Shown one piece after another: positions 1 to 8,237 of a stretch of 64,000 nucleotides of DNA (positions are counted from its first letter, which is position 1; every line of letters starts with the position of its first letter). Source of the DNA: Pseudomonas sp. Fl4BN1 (lineage in GTDB: Bacteria > Pseudomonadota > Gammaproteobacteria > Pseudomonadales > Pseudomonadaceae); the NCBI RefSeq assembly GCF_009908285.1, contig NZ_JAAARM010000013.1, positions 62,001 through 126,000 of the forward strand, written 5' to 3'. The position numbers were made by a program, and so were the translations under genes. The notes beneath the pieces are model-generated. The model was given only the letters and a program-made list of their open reading frames with translations, was not told the DNA's origin and searched no databases.

Positions 1-240
1 ACGCCGCATATCGAAGTTGAGCTGCAAACGCCGGAACAGCCAGGCATGCGTGAAGTGCTGGAAGGCCTGGTCGAGCAGCTGGAAAACAGCTTCCTGCCGC
101 TGATCAAGGTGATGCACAAGAAGATCGACGTCGACCTGCACGGTCATCACCGCATCAGCGACATTGCCAACCGTCTCGACGAACTGAGCCGCATGCTCAG
201 CAACGGCGAGGTTCCGACCCTCAAGGACCCCCAACCGTAG
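1..240 (+). CDS. C-terminal part of an unidentified protein (partial)
   Basis: Open from the first base to a TAG stop, 79 residues; the gene starts outside the window. The visible tail is helical and charged and ends in VPTLKDPQP. It contains a His-rich stretch (DLHGHHRISD) and a leucine-rich helix (IANRLDELSRML). I do not recognise the family. It lies 36 bp upstream of the phospholipase D-like gene on the same strand and the two could be co-transcribed. A short REP-core palindrome sits in the gap. Coding status is likely because the frame is continuous and its codon use matches its neighbours. Confidence 0.7.
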   Translation, partial: TPHIEVELQTPEQPGMREVLEGLVEQLENSFLPLIKVMHKKIDVDLHGHHRISDIANRLDELSRMLSNGEVPTLKDPQP

Positions 241-260
241 AGGCCGGCTTGCCGGCGCCT
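241..260. repeat. REP-core palindrome
   Basis: AGGCCGGCTTGCCGGCGCCT contains CCGGC-TT-GCCGG, the core of the REP elements found elsewhere in the window (for example 9846-9875 and 27772-27797). It lies between two genes on the same strand and has no T-tract, so it is a repeat remnant rather than a clear terminator. Confidence 0.5.
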
Positions 261-276
261 ACCCAAGGATCACGAC

Positions 277-966
277 ATGGATTTTGCCCACCTGGACCAG
301 CAACTGCGCGACAGCCTGCAGGACCTGAAACTGAGCAATGAAGAGCGCGACGAACTGCGCCAACTGGGCAGTGAGCTGGGCACCGACCAGGTGCGCTACC
401 TGCGCAATCGGGCCTTCGATCTGGTGCGCGAGTTGAGCCTGGCCGACAGCGCTAATGTGCTGCCGGCGCTGAAATGGCTGGAGCAGGTGATCAAGACCCT
501 GGATACCCACAGCGCCCCGGTGCGGGACATGGCCAGTGCCCACTTCAGCCCCGGCGAGGACTGCCGGCGCAAGATCCGCGACCTGTGCCGCCAGGCCCGG
601 ATCTCGGTGGACATCTGCGTGTTCACCATTTCCGACGATCAGCTGAGCGACGAGATCCGTGCCTGCCATAAGCGCGGCGTGGTGGTGCGGGTGATCAGCG
701 ACAGTGAAAAGCAGTTCGATGTCGGCAGCGATATCGCGGCGCTACGGGAGGCCGGGGTGCCGGTGCGGATCGACGACACGCCGTTCCACATGCACCACAA
801 GTTCGCCGTGTTCGATGGCCGTACCCTGCTCAACGGCAGCTTCAACTGGACCCGCAGCGCCACCACCGGCAATGAAGAGAACCTGCTGGTGATCGATCAT
901 CCGCAACTGGTGGCCAGTTATCTCAAGGAGTTCAACGAGCTCTGGAGCCGCTACGCGCCGCGTTGA
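277..966 (+). CDS. Phospholipase D-like protein with a single HKD motif
   Basis: 229 residues. Residues 1 to about 90 are a charged helical region. The rest is one PLD-like domain with HHKFAVFD, the HxKxxxxD motif (H173, K175, D180), followed by the usual GSFNW segment. Family members with one HKD motif (Nuc-type nucleases, mitochondrial PLD) act as dimers on DNA or phospholipid; which substrate applies here is unknown. There is no signal peptide or membrane segment, so it is probably cytoplasmic. The helical N-terminal extension is unusual for the bare Nuc type. The ATG at 277 follows an AAGGATCACGAC ribosome site. Confidence 0.85.
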   Translation: MDFAHLDQQLRDSLQDLKLSNEERDELRQLGSELGTDQVRYLRNRAFDLVRELSLADSANVLPALKWLEQVIKTLDTHSAPVRDMASAHFSPGEDCRRKIRDLCRQARISVDICVFTISDDQLSDEIRACHKRGVVVRVISDSEKQFDVGSDIAALREAGVPVRIDDTPFHMHHKFAVFDGRTLLNGSFNWTRSATTGNEENLLVIDHPQLVASYLKEFNELWSRYAPR

Positions 967-1010
967 TCGGCTGTGCGCCGCCAAGGAGGGCGGCGCTGTG
1001 GGTTATCCGC

Positions 1011-2748
1011 TTAGTTGAACTGCGGCAGTTCCTTCCAGAACGGATCGCTATCGAGCTTGTCCAGCAAGCGTTTTTTCAGTTCGACGATGCGCTCGGGGGC
1101 GCCGCTGTGCAGGCTGTCGAGGGCCTCGTGCAGCCGCGGCAGAGGGTTGCTCTGGGTGCACATGTTATCCAGGGTGAGCATCTCGACCGCCTCTTCGAGG
1201 CGTGCCTGCTCGATGTGGCTGTTCAGCAGGTCGCGCTCCAGAGGCTCTCTAGCGAACGCATTGCTACCCAACAGCGCGTACAGCGCCTCGGCCTTTTCCG
1301 AGTTGCCGAGGCTCAAGTAGCTGCACGCGATGAACGCCCGATGGTAGCTGTGGAGGTCTTCGCCGATCTCGGGGTCGTCCAGTTCTTCCAGCAGTTTCAG
1401 GGCCTTGTCCAACAGTTGTTCGGCTTGCGCCGTGTGTCCCAGTTCATGCAACAGGCGGGCCTGGACGCGGTATTTATCCAGGCGGTCCGAGGTGTCGATC
1501 TGCTCGCTGAGCCGGGTCAGTTCTTCCAGGCTGTTGCTGACCAGCCAGCTGTCCCGTTGCAGCGATGGCAAGCCGGCCTGGACCTGCAACTGGATTTCCA
1601 GTGCGCTCATCCGGCACCAGGACCAGGCATCCTGGCCACGCAGCTTTTCCAACTCGGCCATGGCCTGCTCGAAGAGCGATGTACGCCACGCGGCCTGGGC
1701 ATCGATATTCGCCCACAGATTGAGCAGCAGATTGAAGCGCTGCTCGGGGGCCTGCTGCTGGCTGTCGAGCAGGGCCTGCGCTTGCGCGCTTGAACCTTGC
1801 GCGGCATGCCACAGCAGCAGGCTCAGCAGCAGGTGGTCGCTGATCTCGGAGGGCGCGCAGGCGAGCAGGCGCAGGGCGATGTCGCTGTGGTTTTTCTGCA
1901 GGAGCGAATCCATCAGCCTGGCGTAATCCTGGTTCGTGGCACTAGCGCCAGCCTGTGTCAGCCAAGCGAAGGCTGGCTCGGGGTATCCGGCTTCAAGCAG
2001 GACCGCCCCGGCGGTTGCCAGCCCGGCGGGTTGCAGCTGCGAGCCGAGCCCGGGAATCTCCTGAATCCGGCCCTGAGCCAGGTACTCAAGCAGAACCGCC
2101 CGCAGTTCATCGGGCAAGGGCTGGTAATGAACCACCCATGCCCAGGCATATTGCAGGCTGATGGCGGCAGCCGCTTCCAGCCCTGAAGCATATTGCAGGC
2201 TGGCCAGCAGTCGGTTGTCGGGGGCCGCTCAAGGTCTGGCTGCGCGATTCTTCCGACAGGGCACTGAGTTCCATGATCAGGCGTTGGGTTTGTGTCGAAT
2301 CGCCGCGGGCCTGGGCTACCTGCACTGCCAGGATCAAGGGCAGCGCCTCGTGCTGGGCGTTGTGCTTGAGCAGGTCCAGGGCAGCTTGCGGCTGTTTTTG
2401 GGCGAACAGTGTGCTGAGCATGTCGCCCAGCGCAACGTCCCTGTGAGGGGGGCTGAGCTCGTTCAGGATGGTCGTCGCCCTGTCGGTCCGCCCGGCGTTG
2501 AACAAGGCGCCGATGACTTGGACGAGGATCAGTGGCTTGGCTGTCGGGCTCAGGCGCTGCGCCAGTTGATAGGCCAGTTCGGGGTCGAAGGCGTTGAGCA
2601 GCGCCAGCCGTTCGATCTTCTGGAGTTCTTCTGTTGTGGGCGTCTGTGGAGTGAGGGACGGGGCGGCACTGCTGTCGTCGCGCAGAAATGTCCAGAAGAC
2701 GACGACCAGTACAACGATGACAAGAACAAGACCAAGACCGATATCCAT
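1011..2748 (-). pseudogene. Frameshifted membrane-anchored repeat (TPR-like) protein
   Basis: The start (ATG at 2748, preceded by AAAGGATCCCC) encodes an N-terminal membrane anchor (GLVLVIVVLVVVFWTFL) and a helical-repeat region. Translation leaves frame at a run of five G on the plus strand (2220-2224). The continuation lies one frame over and runs to the TAA at 1011. Removing one base of that run joins the parts into 578 residues, almost exactly the 577 residues of the neighbouring paralogue (2895-4628). The two align to the end, sharing blocks such as RDSWLV, ARLLHEL/ARLLHDL and PERIVELKKRLLDKL/PERAAEFQQQLLDRL. It is either a genuine inactivating frameshift or a sequencing error in a homopolymer. 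Function unknown; helical repeats suggest protein-protein contacts on the inner face of the membrane. Confidence 0.8.
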
Positions 2749-2894
2749 GGGGATCCTTTGCGCTACCTCGTTTGCGCCGCTTTGCGTCATGCATAGCTCT
2801 ATGGCGTGCGGGGTTATCAGGGAGCAGTGGGCACGTGGCAAGCCACGGGGCCCGCTACGCGCCCCGTTGAGGGCGTGCAGCGGGGCGCACTCGG

Positions 2895-4628
2895 TCAGGC
2901 GTGCTGGGAAGCGCGCATGGCTTCACCGCTGATCAGCCGGTCCAGCAGTTGTTGCTGGAACTCGGCGGCGCGCTCGGGGGCCCGTTGATGCATCTCCTCC
3001 AGGGCTTGATACAGGCGTGACAGGGGTTTCTTGTCACTGAGCAGGGTGCTCAGATTCAGCGCCTCGATGGCCTGGGCAAAGCGCTGGTGCTGGATGTGGT
3101 GCAGCAGCAAGTCCTCTTCCAGCATGTGGCTGCCGGCGTCCTGCGCGTGCAGCTGATCCTGCAGGGCCTGGGCCGCTTCTGCCTCGTCGAGGTACAGGTA
3201 GGCGCTGGCAATGTCCTCCAGGTAGATGGTTTTCACGTCTTCGTCGATCTCCGGCAACGGAGCGCTGTCCAGCAGTTTCATTGCCTGCTCCAACAGCGTC
3301 CTGGCCTGGGCGGTCTGGTCCAGGTCATGCAATAGCCGGGCTTGTTGGCAGAGGTGCAGCAGTTGCTGCTCGGCATCCTGCTGCTCGCGCAGGTTGTGCA
3401 TTTCCTCAAGGCTGCTACGCACCAGCCAGCTGTCCCGGCGATGGGCAGGCAGGCGGCTCTGGGCTTGCAGTTGGACCTGCAGGGCGTGCAAGCGCATGCC
3501 ACCCCAGAACTCCGATTCGTGCTTGTAGCCGTCGATCAGTTGCAGGGCCTGGGCCAGTAGCGCGGCAGTCCATTGCGGCTGCGCCTGGTGCTGCTCTTCG
3601 CAGAGGCTGAGCATCAGGGTCGGACGCTGGGACGCTTCACTGACCCGCTCTTGCAGCAGGGCCTCGGCTTCAGCGGTGCGGCCCTGTGCCGCCAGATGGT
3701 TGAGCAGGTGCAGGAGCAGGCCGTGCTGATGCAGGTCGGGGACAACGTCCAGCAGGCGCAGGGCAAGATCGAGTTGCTGGCGCTTCAGGGCCGAGTCCAT
3801 CAACGCGCTGTAGGTTGTGTAGTAGAGGGAGCCGTTGTCTGCCATCAGGCTGAAGGCCGGCTCCGTTTGGCCGGCCTCGAACAGGGCGAGGATGGCCTGG
3901 ACCTGTTCTTCGGCAGCCAGTGCCGGCGTCCGGGCGAGGACCAGTTCAAACCGGCCCTGGGCCGCGCACTCATCGAACAGGCTGCGCCACTCCGTCAGAT
4001 AGCGCCCCGCGGCGGGGTCCTGGAATTGGGCCCAGGCCCGTTCGAGGCTGAGCAGCGCCTGGTCTTGCATTCCCGCCTTAAATTGCAGGCCGGAGAGGGT
4101 CAGGATGTTGCTGATGCTCTGCTCTTCCGGGGCTGCGGGGTTTTGCGGATCGCTCAGCTCGCCCAGCACGGCCAGGGCACGTTCCTGCTCGCCGCGGGCC
4201 TGAAGAATGCGTACCTGCAGCAGTGGCCAACTGGGCAGGGGCTGGCCCCACTGGTCCAGCAGTTCCAGGCAGGCCTGGGTATCGTCGGTGTCGAGCAGCG
4301 ACTCGATCAGCGTATTGAGGACGTATTCCCGAGCATCGGGCGGCAGTTGCCTGCCTATTTCCAGAGCCTTGGCCTTGTGCCCCGCGAGGTAGAGTTCGGC
4401 GGCCACCAATTGCAGCGCCAGCTCCCGGAGCTCGCCGCTCAGGCGCTCGGCCAGTTTCAGCGCCAGCAGCGGTTCGGATTTGCTCAGCAGCAGGGTTTGG
4501 TTGATTTGCGCGGTAATGTCGCTGGCAGCTGGCAGGGCCTCGTTCTGTTCAGCCATTTTCTGGCGGGAGTACAAAATCAATGCGATGAACACCAGCACGA
4601 TGACAAGCAGGGTGACAAAGAGGGTCAT
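2895..4628 (-). CDS. Membrane-anchored helical-repeat (TPR-like) protein, intact paralogue
   Basis: 577 residues. An N-terminal membrane segment (LFVTLLVIVLVFIALILY, residues 3-20) is followed by about 550 residues of Ala/Leu/Gln-rich helical pairs of TPR/SEL1 character, with no catalytic motif I can see. ATG at 4628 is preceded by AAAAGGACGTCC. It is the upstream member of a tandem duplicate: the downstream copy, 147 bp away on the same strand, is broken by a frameshift. A role as a scaffold or in envelope-protein turnover is possible but is not shown by the sequence. The duplication and frameshift suggest partly redundant copies. Confidence 0.85.
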   Translation of the reverse strand: MTLFVTLLVIVLVFIALILYSRQKMAEQNEALPAASDITAQINQTLLLSKSEPLLALKLAERLSGELRELALQLVAAELYLAGHKAKALEIGRQLPPDAREYVLNTLIESLLDTDDTQACLELLDQWGQPLPSWPLLQVRILQARGEQERALAVLGELSDPQNPAAPEEQSISNILTLSGLQFKAGMQDQALLSLERAWAQFQDPAAGRYLTEWRSLFDECAAQGRFELVLARTPALAAEEQVQAILALFEAGQTEPAFSLMADNGSLYYTTYSALMDSALKRQQLDLALRLLDVVPDLHQHGLLLHLLNHLAAQGRTAEAEALLQERVSEASQRPTLMLSLCEEQHQAQPQWTAALLAQALQLIDGYKHESEFWGGMRLHALQVQLQAQSRLPAHRRDSWLVRSSLEEMHNLREQQDAEQQLLHLCQQARLLHDLDQTAQARTLLEQAMKLLDSAPLPEIDEDVKTIYLEDIASAYLYLDEAEAAQALQDQLHAQDAGSHMLEEDLLLHHIQHQRFAQAIEALNLSTLLSDKKPLSRLYQALEEMHQRAPERAAEFQQQLLDRLISGEAMRASQHA

Positions 4629-4847
4629 GGACGTCCTTTTCTATTGAGCGGCGGCATTGGCGCGGTGCGCGCCAGCCGATTCGCGCGGGCGTTATAAAAC
4701 CCTGGCGGCAGGCTGGCAACTGTCTTTACCGAGGCAATGCATTGCTGCGGATTTCAGCAGAAGGCCCGCCGGCCGGTCAGCGGTCGGGCAGGGCGGCGGG
4801 TTTCGGGTTAGACTTGCCGCCTTTTCGCACACTCAAGAAGCCCGCAC

Positions 4848-5390
4848 ATGGCCCAGCCGTCCACCACCTACAAATTTGAACTGAACCTGACTGATCTCGA
4901 CCGCGGGGTCTATGAAAGCGTCAAGCAGACCATTGCCCGTCACCCTTCGGAAACCGAAGAGCGCATGACCGTGCGGCTGCTGGCCTACGCCTTCTGGTAC
5001 AACGAGCACCTGTCGTTCGGTCGTGGTCTGTCGGACGTGGATGAGCCGGCCCTGTGGGAAAAGAGCCTGGATGACCGCGTGCTGCACTGGATCGAAGTCG
5101 GCCAGCCGGATGCCGATCGCCTGACCTGGTGCTCGCGCCGCACCGAGCGCACCAGCCTGCTGGCCTACGGCAGCCTGCGGGTCTGGCAGACCCGGGTGGT
5201 GGACGCAGTGAAAAACCTGAAGAACCTCAACATCGCCGGCGTGCCCCAGGACGTGCTGGAAACCCTGGCCAAGGACATGCCACGAGTGATCAAGTGGGAC
5301 GTGATGATCAGCGAAGGCACGATCTTCGTCACCGATGATCGCGGCCAGCACGAAGTGCAGCTGGAGTGGCTGCTGGGCGACCGCGGCTGA
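4848..5390 (+). CDS. yaeQ: YaeQ family protein
   Basis: 180 residues, the normal length for YaeQ. It begins with the conserved TYKFELNLTDLDRGVYE and includes the ETEERMTVRLLAYAFWY helix and the LTWCSRRTERTSLLAYG strand region. YaeQ has a PD-(D/E)XK nuclease-like fold with uncertain biological role; older work links it to suppression of rfaH-dependent haemolysin defects. It is a soluble cytoplasmic protein. It lies 57 bp upstream of recJ on the same strand, so a shared transcript is plausible. The ATG follows AAGAAGCCCGCAC, a weak ribosome site. Confidence 0.92.
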   Translation: MAQPSTTYKFELNLTDLDRGVYESVKQTIARHPSETEERMTVRLLAYAFWYNEHLSFGRGLSDVDEPALWEKSLDDRVLHWIEVGQPDADRLTWCSRRTERTSLLAYGSLRVWQTRVVDAVKNLKNLNIAGVPQDVLETLAKDMPRVIKWDVMISEGTIFVTDDRGQHEVQLEWLLGDRG

Positions 5391-5447
5391 TTGCCCGCCC
5401 CGCCCCCTGATCGATCTTTCGTATTCAAGAGAAGTTGCTGTTAGCCC

Positions 5448-7157
5448 ATGCGTATCGAACCCCGTGAGTTGCCCGCCGTCCTGCCCTTTCTCGGTGATCT
5501 GCCGCCGCTGCTGACCCGCCTCTACGCCGCCCGTGGCGTGCAGTCGGTGGAGGAGCTGGACAAGAGCCTGGCGCGGCTGATTCCGTATCAGCAGCTCAAG
5601 GGCATCGATGCCGCGGTGGACCTGCTGGTGACCGCCCTGGACCAGCGCCAGCGCATCCTCATCGTCGGCGACTTCGATGCCGACGGCGCCACCGCCAGCA
5701 CTGTGGGCCTGCTGGGCCTGCGCCTGCTGGGCGCGGCCCATGTCGATTACCTGGTGCCCAACCGCTTCGAATACGGCTACGGCCTGACCCCGGAAATCGT
5801 CGCCGTGGCCCTGCAGCGCGAGCCGCAGCTGCTGATCACCGTGGACAACGGCATCTCCAGCGTCGAAGGCGTGGCGGCGGCCAAGGCGGCCGGCTTGCAA
5901 GTGCTGGTCACCGACCACCACTTGCCCGGCCACGAACTGCCGGCGGCGGACGCCATCGTCAACCCCAACCAGCCGGGTTGCGAGTTTCCCAGCAAGGCTC
6001 TGGCCGGGGTCGGGGTGATCTTCTATGTGCTGATGGCCCTGCGCGCATGCCTGCGCAGCCTGGGACGCTACGAGACCCAGCCGCAGCCGAACATCGGCGA
6101 GCTGCTGGACCTGGTGGCCCTGGGCAGCGTGGCGGACGTGGTGCCCCTGGACGCCAACAACCGCATCCTGGTGCACCAGGGCCTGGAGCGGATTCGCGCC
6201 GGTCGCGCACGACCGGGGCTCAAGGCAATCCTCGAAGTGGCCAAGCGTGACCACGCGCGGATTACTTCCACCGACCTGGGTTTCATTCTTGGGCCACGGC
6301 TGAACGCCGCCGGGCGCCTGGACGACATGAGCCTGGGCATCGAGTGCCTGCTCAGTGACGATGTGGCGTCTGCTCGGGCCATGGCCGCTCAGCTCGACGA
6401 ACTGAACCAGGACCGCAAGTCCATCGAGCAAGGCATGCAGCGCGAGGCCCTGGCCCAGCTCAAGGACCTGCCGCTGGAGTCGATGCCATTTGGCCTATGC
6501 CTGTTCGATGCCGACTGGCACCAGGGGGTGATCGGGATTCTTGCCTCACGCCTGAAAGAGCGTTACCACCGCCCGACCATCGCCTTTGCCGATGCCGGTG
6601 ACGGCATGCTCAAGGGCTCCGCACGCTCGGTGCCGGGGTTCCATATCCGTGATGCCCTGGATGCCGTGGCGGCGCGCCAGCCGCAATTGATCAGCAAGTT
6701 CGGCGGCCACGCCATGGCCGCCGGCCTGTCGCTGCCGGAGTCGAACTTCCCGGCCTTCGCCCAAGCCTTCGACGAAGAAGTGCGGCGCCAGCTGCAAGAG
6801 GAAGACCTGACCGGACGCCTGCTGTCCGATGGCACCCTGGCCGTGGAAGAGTTCCACCTGGAACTGGCCCGTGCCCTGCGCCATGCCGGCCCCTGGGGCC
6901 AGCACTTCCCCGAGCCGATGTTCCATGGCGTGTTCGAACTGGTGGAACAGCGCATCGTTGGCGAACGCCACCTGAAAGTGGTGCTGCGCAGCGAATGCGG
7001 CTCGCTGAAGCTGGACGGCATCGCCTTCGGCATCGACCGTGAAGTCTGGCCCAACCCGACCATCCGCTGGGTGGAACTGGCCTACAAACTCGACCTCAAC
7101 GAGTTCCGCGGCCAGGAAACCGTGCAGTTGATGATTGCCCATATCGAACCGCGCTGA
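5448..7157 (+). CDS. recJ: Single-stranded-DNA-specific exonuclease RecJ
   Basis: 569 residues. RecJ degrades single-stranded DNA 5' to 3' in RecF-pathway recombination, mismatch repair and base excision repair. The DHH-superfamily catalytic motifs are present: DFDAD at residues 75-79, and VTDHHLP with DHH at 156-158. The DHHA1 domain with KGSARSVPGFHIRDAL and FGGHAMAAGL lies in the second half, followed by the C-terminal OB-like domain. Length is typical. The metal-ligand motifs are intact, so activity is expected. Confidence 0.97.
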   Translation: MRIEPRELPAVLPFLGDLPPLLTRLYAARGVQSVEELDKSLARLIPYQQLKGIDAAVDLLVTALDQRQRILIVGDFDADGATASTVGLLGLRLLGAAHVDYLVPNRFEYGYGLTPEIVAVALQREPQLLITVDNGISSVEGVAAAKAAGLQVLVTDHHLPGHELPAADAIVNPNQPGCEFPSKALAGVGVIFYVLMALRACLRSLGRYETQPQPNIGELLDLVALGSVADVVPLDANNRILVHQGLERIRAGRARPGLKAILEVAKRDHARITSTDLGFILGPRLNAAGRLDDMSLGIECLLSDDVASARAMAAQLDELNQDRKSIEQGMQREALAQLKDLPLESMPFGLCLFDADWHQGVIGILASRLKERYHRPTIAFADAGDGMLKGSARSVPGFHIRDALDAVAARQPQLISKFGGHAMAAGLSLPESNFPAFAQAFDEEVRRQLQEEDLTGRLLSDGTLAVEEFHLELARALRHAGPWGQHFPEPMFHGVFELVEQRIVGERHLKVVLRSECGSLKLDGIAFGIDREVWPNPTIRWVELAYKLDLNEFRGQETVQLMIAHIEPR

Positions 7158-7203
7158 GGCGGGTAGTGCCGATCAGCTCAACGCTGGAGCGAGCGAAAAC
7201 TAA

Positions 7204-7237
7204 CTTGTGGCGAGGGAGCTTGCTCCCTCGCCACAAG
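7204..7237. repeat. REP-like palindrome downstream of recJ
   Basis: A perfect inverted repeat: CTTGTGGCGAGGGAGC, a two-base loop, and its reverse complement. It lies 46 bp after the recJ stop. This exact motif class is common between genes in fluorescent pseudomonads (from memory). It could slow 3' decay of the recJ transcript; there is no T-tract for a standard terminator. Confidence 0.7.
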
Positions 7238-7395
7238 TACAGCGCTTGTCCTTAACTGACTGGCAGTAAACGACGCGGGTGGTTTTGCCAGACTTTGGGA
7301 AAGCGGGGCGGCGGCACGTCTCTTTCTTTTGTAAGGGGTTTCCGAGACACTCTCGGGCGCTTGCGGCTGGGTATTCGGCTCACTAGGCTCGGATC

Positions 7396-7415
7396 ATCAC
7401 TGAATTTTCAGTGAT
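7396..7415. promoter_or_regulatory. Inverted repeat ahead of the DUF6124 leader
   Basis: ATCACTGAATTTTCAGTGAT is an 8-bp perfect inverted repeat (ATCACTGA/TCAGTGAT) around ATTT. It sits just before the first TTTAGCAGC repeat. It could be an operator or part of the transcript start region. No protein can be assigned. Confidence 0.35.
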
Positions 7416-7494
7416 CGGGTTTAGCAGCCTGTGACCAAGACACGTGAATGTTGCCGTAAGCCCAGTTGGCTTTCCTGCCTGCTGTGTTCTGTTA

Positions 7495-7569
7495 TGGCGG
7501 CTGTGCGTGGGGCGCCCTTGGGTGCGCCGGGTTCCTTGGACCGGTCTGCTAACCCGCGTACAGCTGCCA
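7495..7569 (+). ncRNA. Predicted structured 5' leader of the DUF6124 gene
   Basis: Bases 7495-7511 (TGGCGGCTGTGCGTGGG) pair continuously with 7553-7569 (CCCGCGTACAGCTGCCA), giving 17 bp with three G-U pairs. Within the enclosed 41 bases two further hairpins can form: GCGCCC/GGTGCGC around 7512-7527, and GGTTC/GGACC at 7530-7542. This resembles a multibranch junction, as in structured cis-regulatory RNAs. It may instead be an independent small RNA or a palindromic repeat family. I do not know a named Rfam family that fits. Folding was done by hand. Confidence 0.45.
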
Positions 7570-7590
7570 CCCTTACGTTTAGCAGCGTGG

Positions 7591-7620
7591 GGTGGTGGCT
7601 CCATTCCAAGGAGCTGCACC
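7591..7620 (+). promoter_or_regulatory. Hairpin sequestering the DUF6124 Shine-Dalgarno
   Basis: GGTGGTGGCTCC (7591-7602) pairs with GGAGCTGCACC (7610-7620), forming 8 inner pairs plus 3 outer pairs around one bulged base. The loop is ATTCCAA. The Shine-Dalgarno AAGGAGC lies in the 3' arm, directly against the ATG at 7621, so translation should depend on opening this stem. Seen by manual pairing; regulation is inferred. Confidence 0.45.
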
Positions 7621-8004
7621 ATGAAAAAGATCGTCCCCGATCCGCCGGTTCTCCATCCTTCTTCCCGTCGTAATCCAGACCATGATCTGGCCAATGAAGC
7701 CGTGCGCCATGCCCTGGCCAACACTTGCGTAAACGGCTCGTTGATCGCGACTCTGCACCCCACCGTGGCCGGCCCTGCAGGGCCTGACAACCCCTTCGCT
7801 GTGCGCCCCGGCATCAGTGCCGAAGAAGCATTGATTCATGTTTCCATGCTGCTCAAGTCTGCCGAGGAGGTGTCCGATGAAATCACCGAGCACGCCAGCG
7901 GCATCGAGCGTGGCCTGATCTGGTCGCTGGTGCATTCAGTGGAAATGGCCCGGGGCGTGGTGGAGGCCTTGCTCGATGGCAATCGCCGAGCCCCGCTTGG
8001 CTGA
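7621..8004 (+). CDS. DUF6124 (DUF3077-like) family protein
   Basis: 127 residues. The start MKKIVPDPP and the C-terminal block (EEALIHVSMLLKSAEEVSDE, then GLIWSLVHSVEMARGVVEAL) match a Pseudomonas-restricted family known as DUF3077/DUF6124, often present in several copies per genome. Function is unknown. The protein is soluble with no signal peptide, and the second half should form a helical hairpin. The ATG at 7621 is chosen because of AAGGAGC and the family N-terminus; an upstream in-frame extension is rejected. It is a single-gene unit with a strong terminator at 8009 and a highly structured leader, which suggests post-transcriptional control. Confidence 0.88.
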   Translation: MKKIVPDPPVLHPSSRRNPDHDLANEAVRHALANTCVNGSLIATLHPTVAGPAGPDNPFAVRPGISAEEALIHVSMLLKSAEEVSDEITEHASGIERGLIWSLVHSVEMARGVVEALLDGNRRAPLG

Positions 8005-8008
8005 TAGG

Positions 8009-8053
8009 GCCCTGGCCGCTGCCGCTGGCAGCGGCCAGGGCAACAAGTTTTTT
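8009..8053 (+). terminator. Strong terminator after the DUF6124 gene
   Basis: A perfect 15-bp stem, GCCCTGGCCGCTGCC (8009-8023) with its complement (8027-8041), a three-base loop, then CAACAAG and six T. It starts 5 bp after the stop codon. The T-tract is slightly displaced from the stem. Confidence 0.75.
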
Positions 8054-8237
8054 ACCCGGTGCGGTATCAGGAACCCTGCCGGCGACAGTGTTGTCGACTA
8101 GTCTCTAAGCACTGTCTGATTGGCCTTGTGACCTTTTGTCATTCTTCTACCCGCGGGGGCGGGCGCTTCACTTCGCAGTCACTCGTCGGCCGTTCAAACA
8201 GAACCCTGGAGCCTGACCATTGACCGAGAGGTGCCCC

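Larger units (their letters stand above)
7158..7620 (+). other. Long intergenic region holding a REP-like hairpin and the DUF6124 leader
   Basis: 463 bp between recJ and the DUF6124 gene with no convincing coding sequence. It contains a hairpin repeat (7204-7237), an inverted repeat (7396-7415), two copies of TTTAGCAGC (7420-7428 and 7578-7586) that bracket a long folded segment (7495-7569), and a Shine-Dalgarno-masking hairpin (7591-7620). Each is listed separately. Confidence 0.75.

Noticed and set aside
4833..6431. 532-residue minus-strand frame
   Set aside because: Antisense to yaeQ and recJ, both of which have clear family motifs; high GC keeps the opposite frame open.
7444..8004. Longer 186-residue form of the DUF6124 protein
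   Set aside because: The N-terminal 59 residues cover the folded leader and lack family similarity; the ATG at 7621 has a proper ribosome site.
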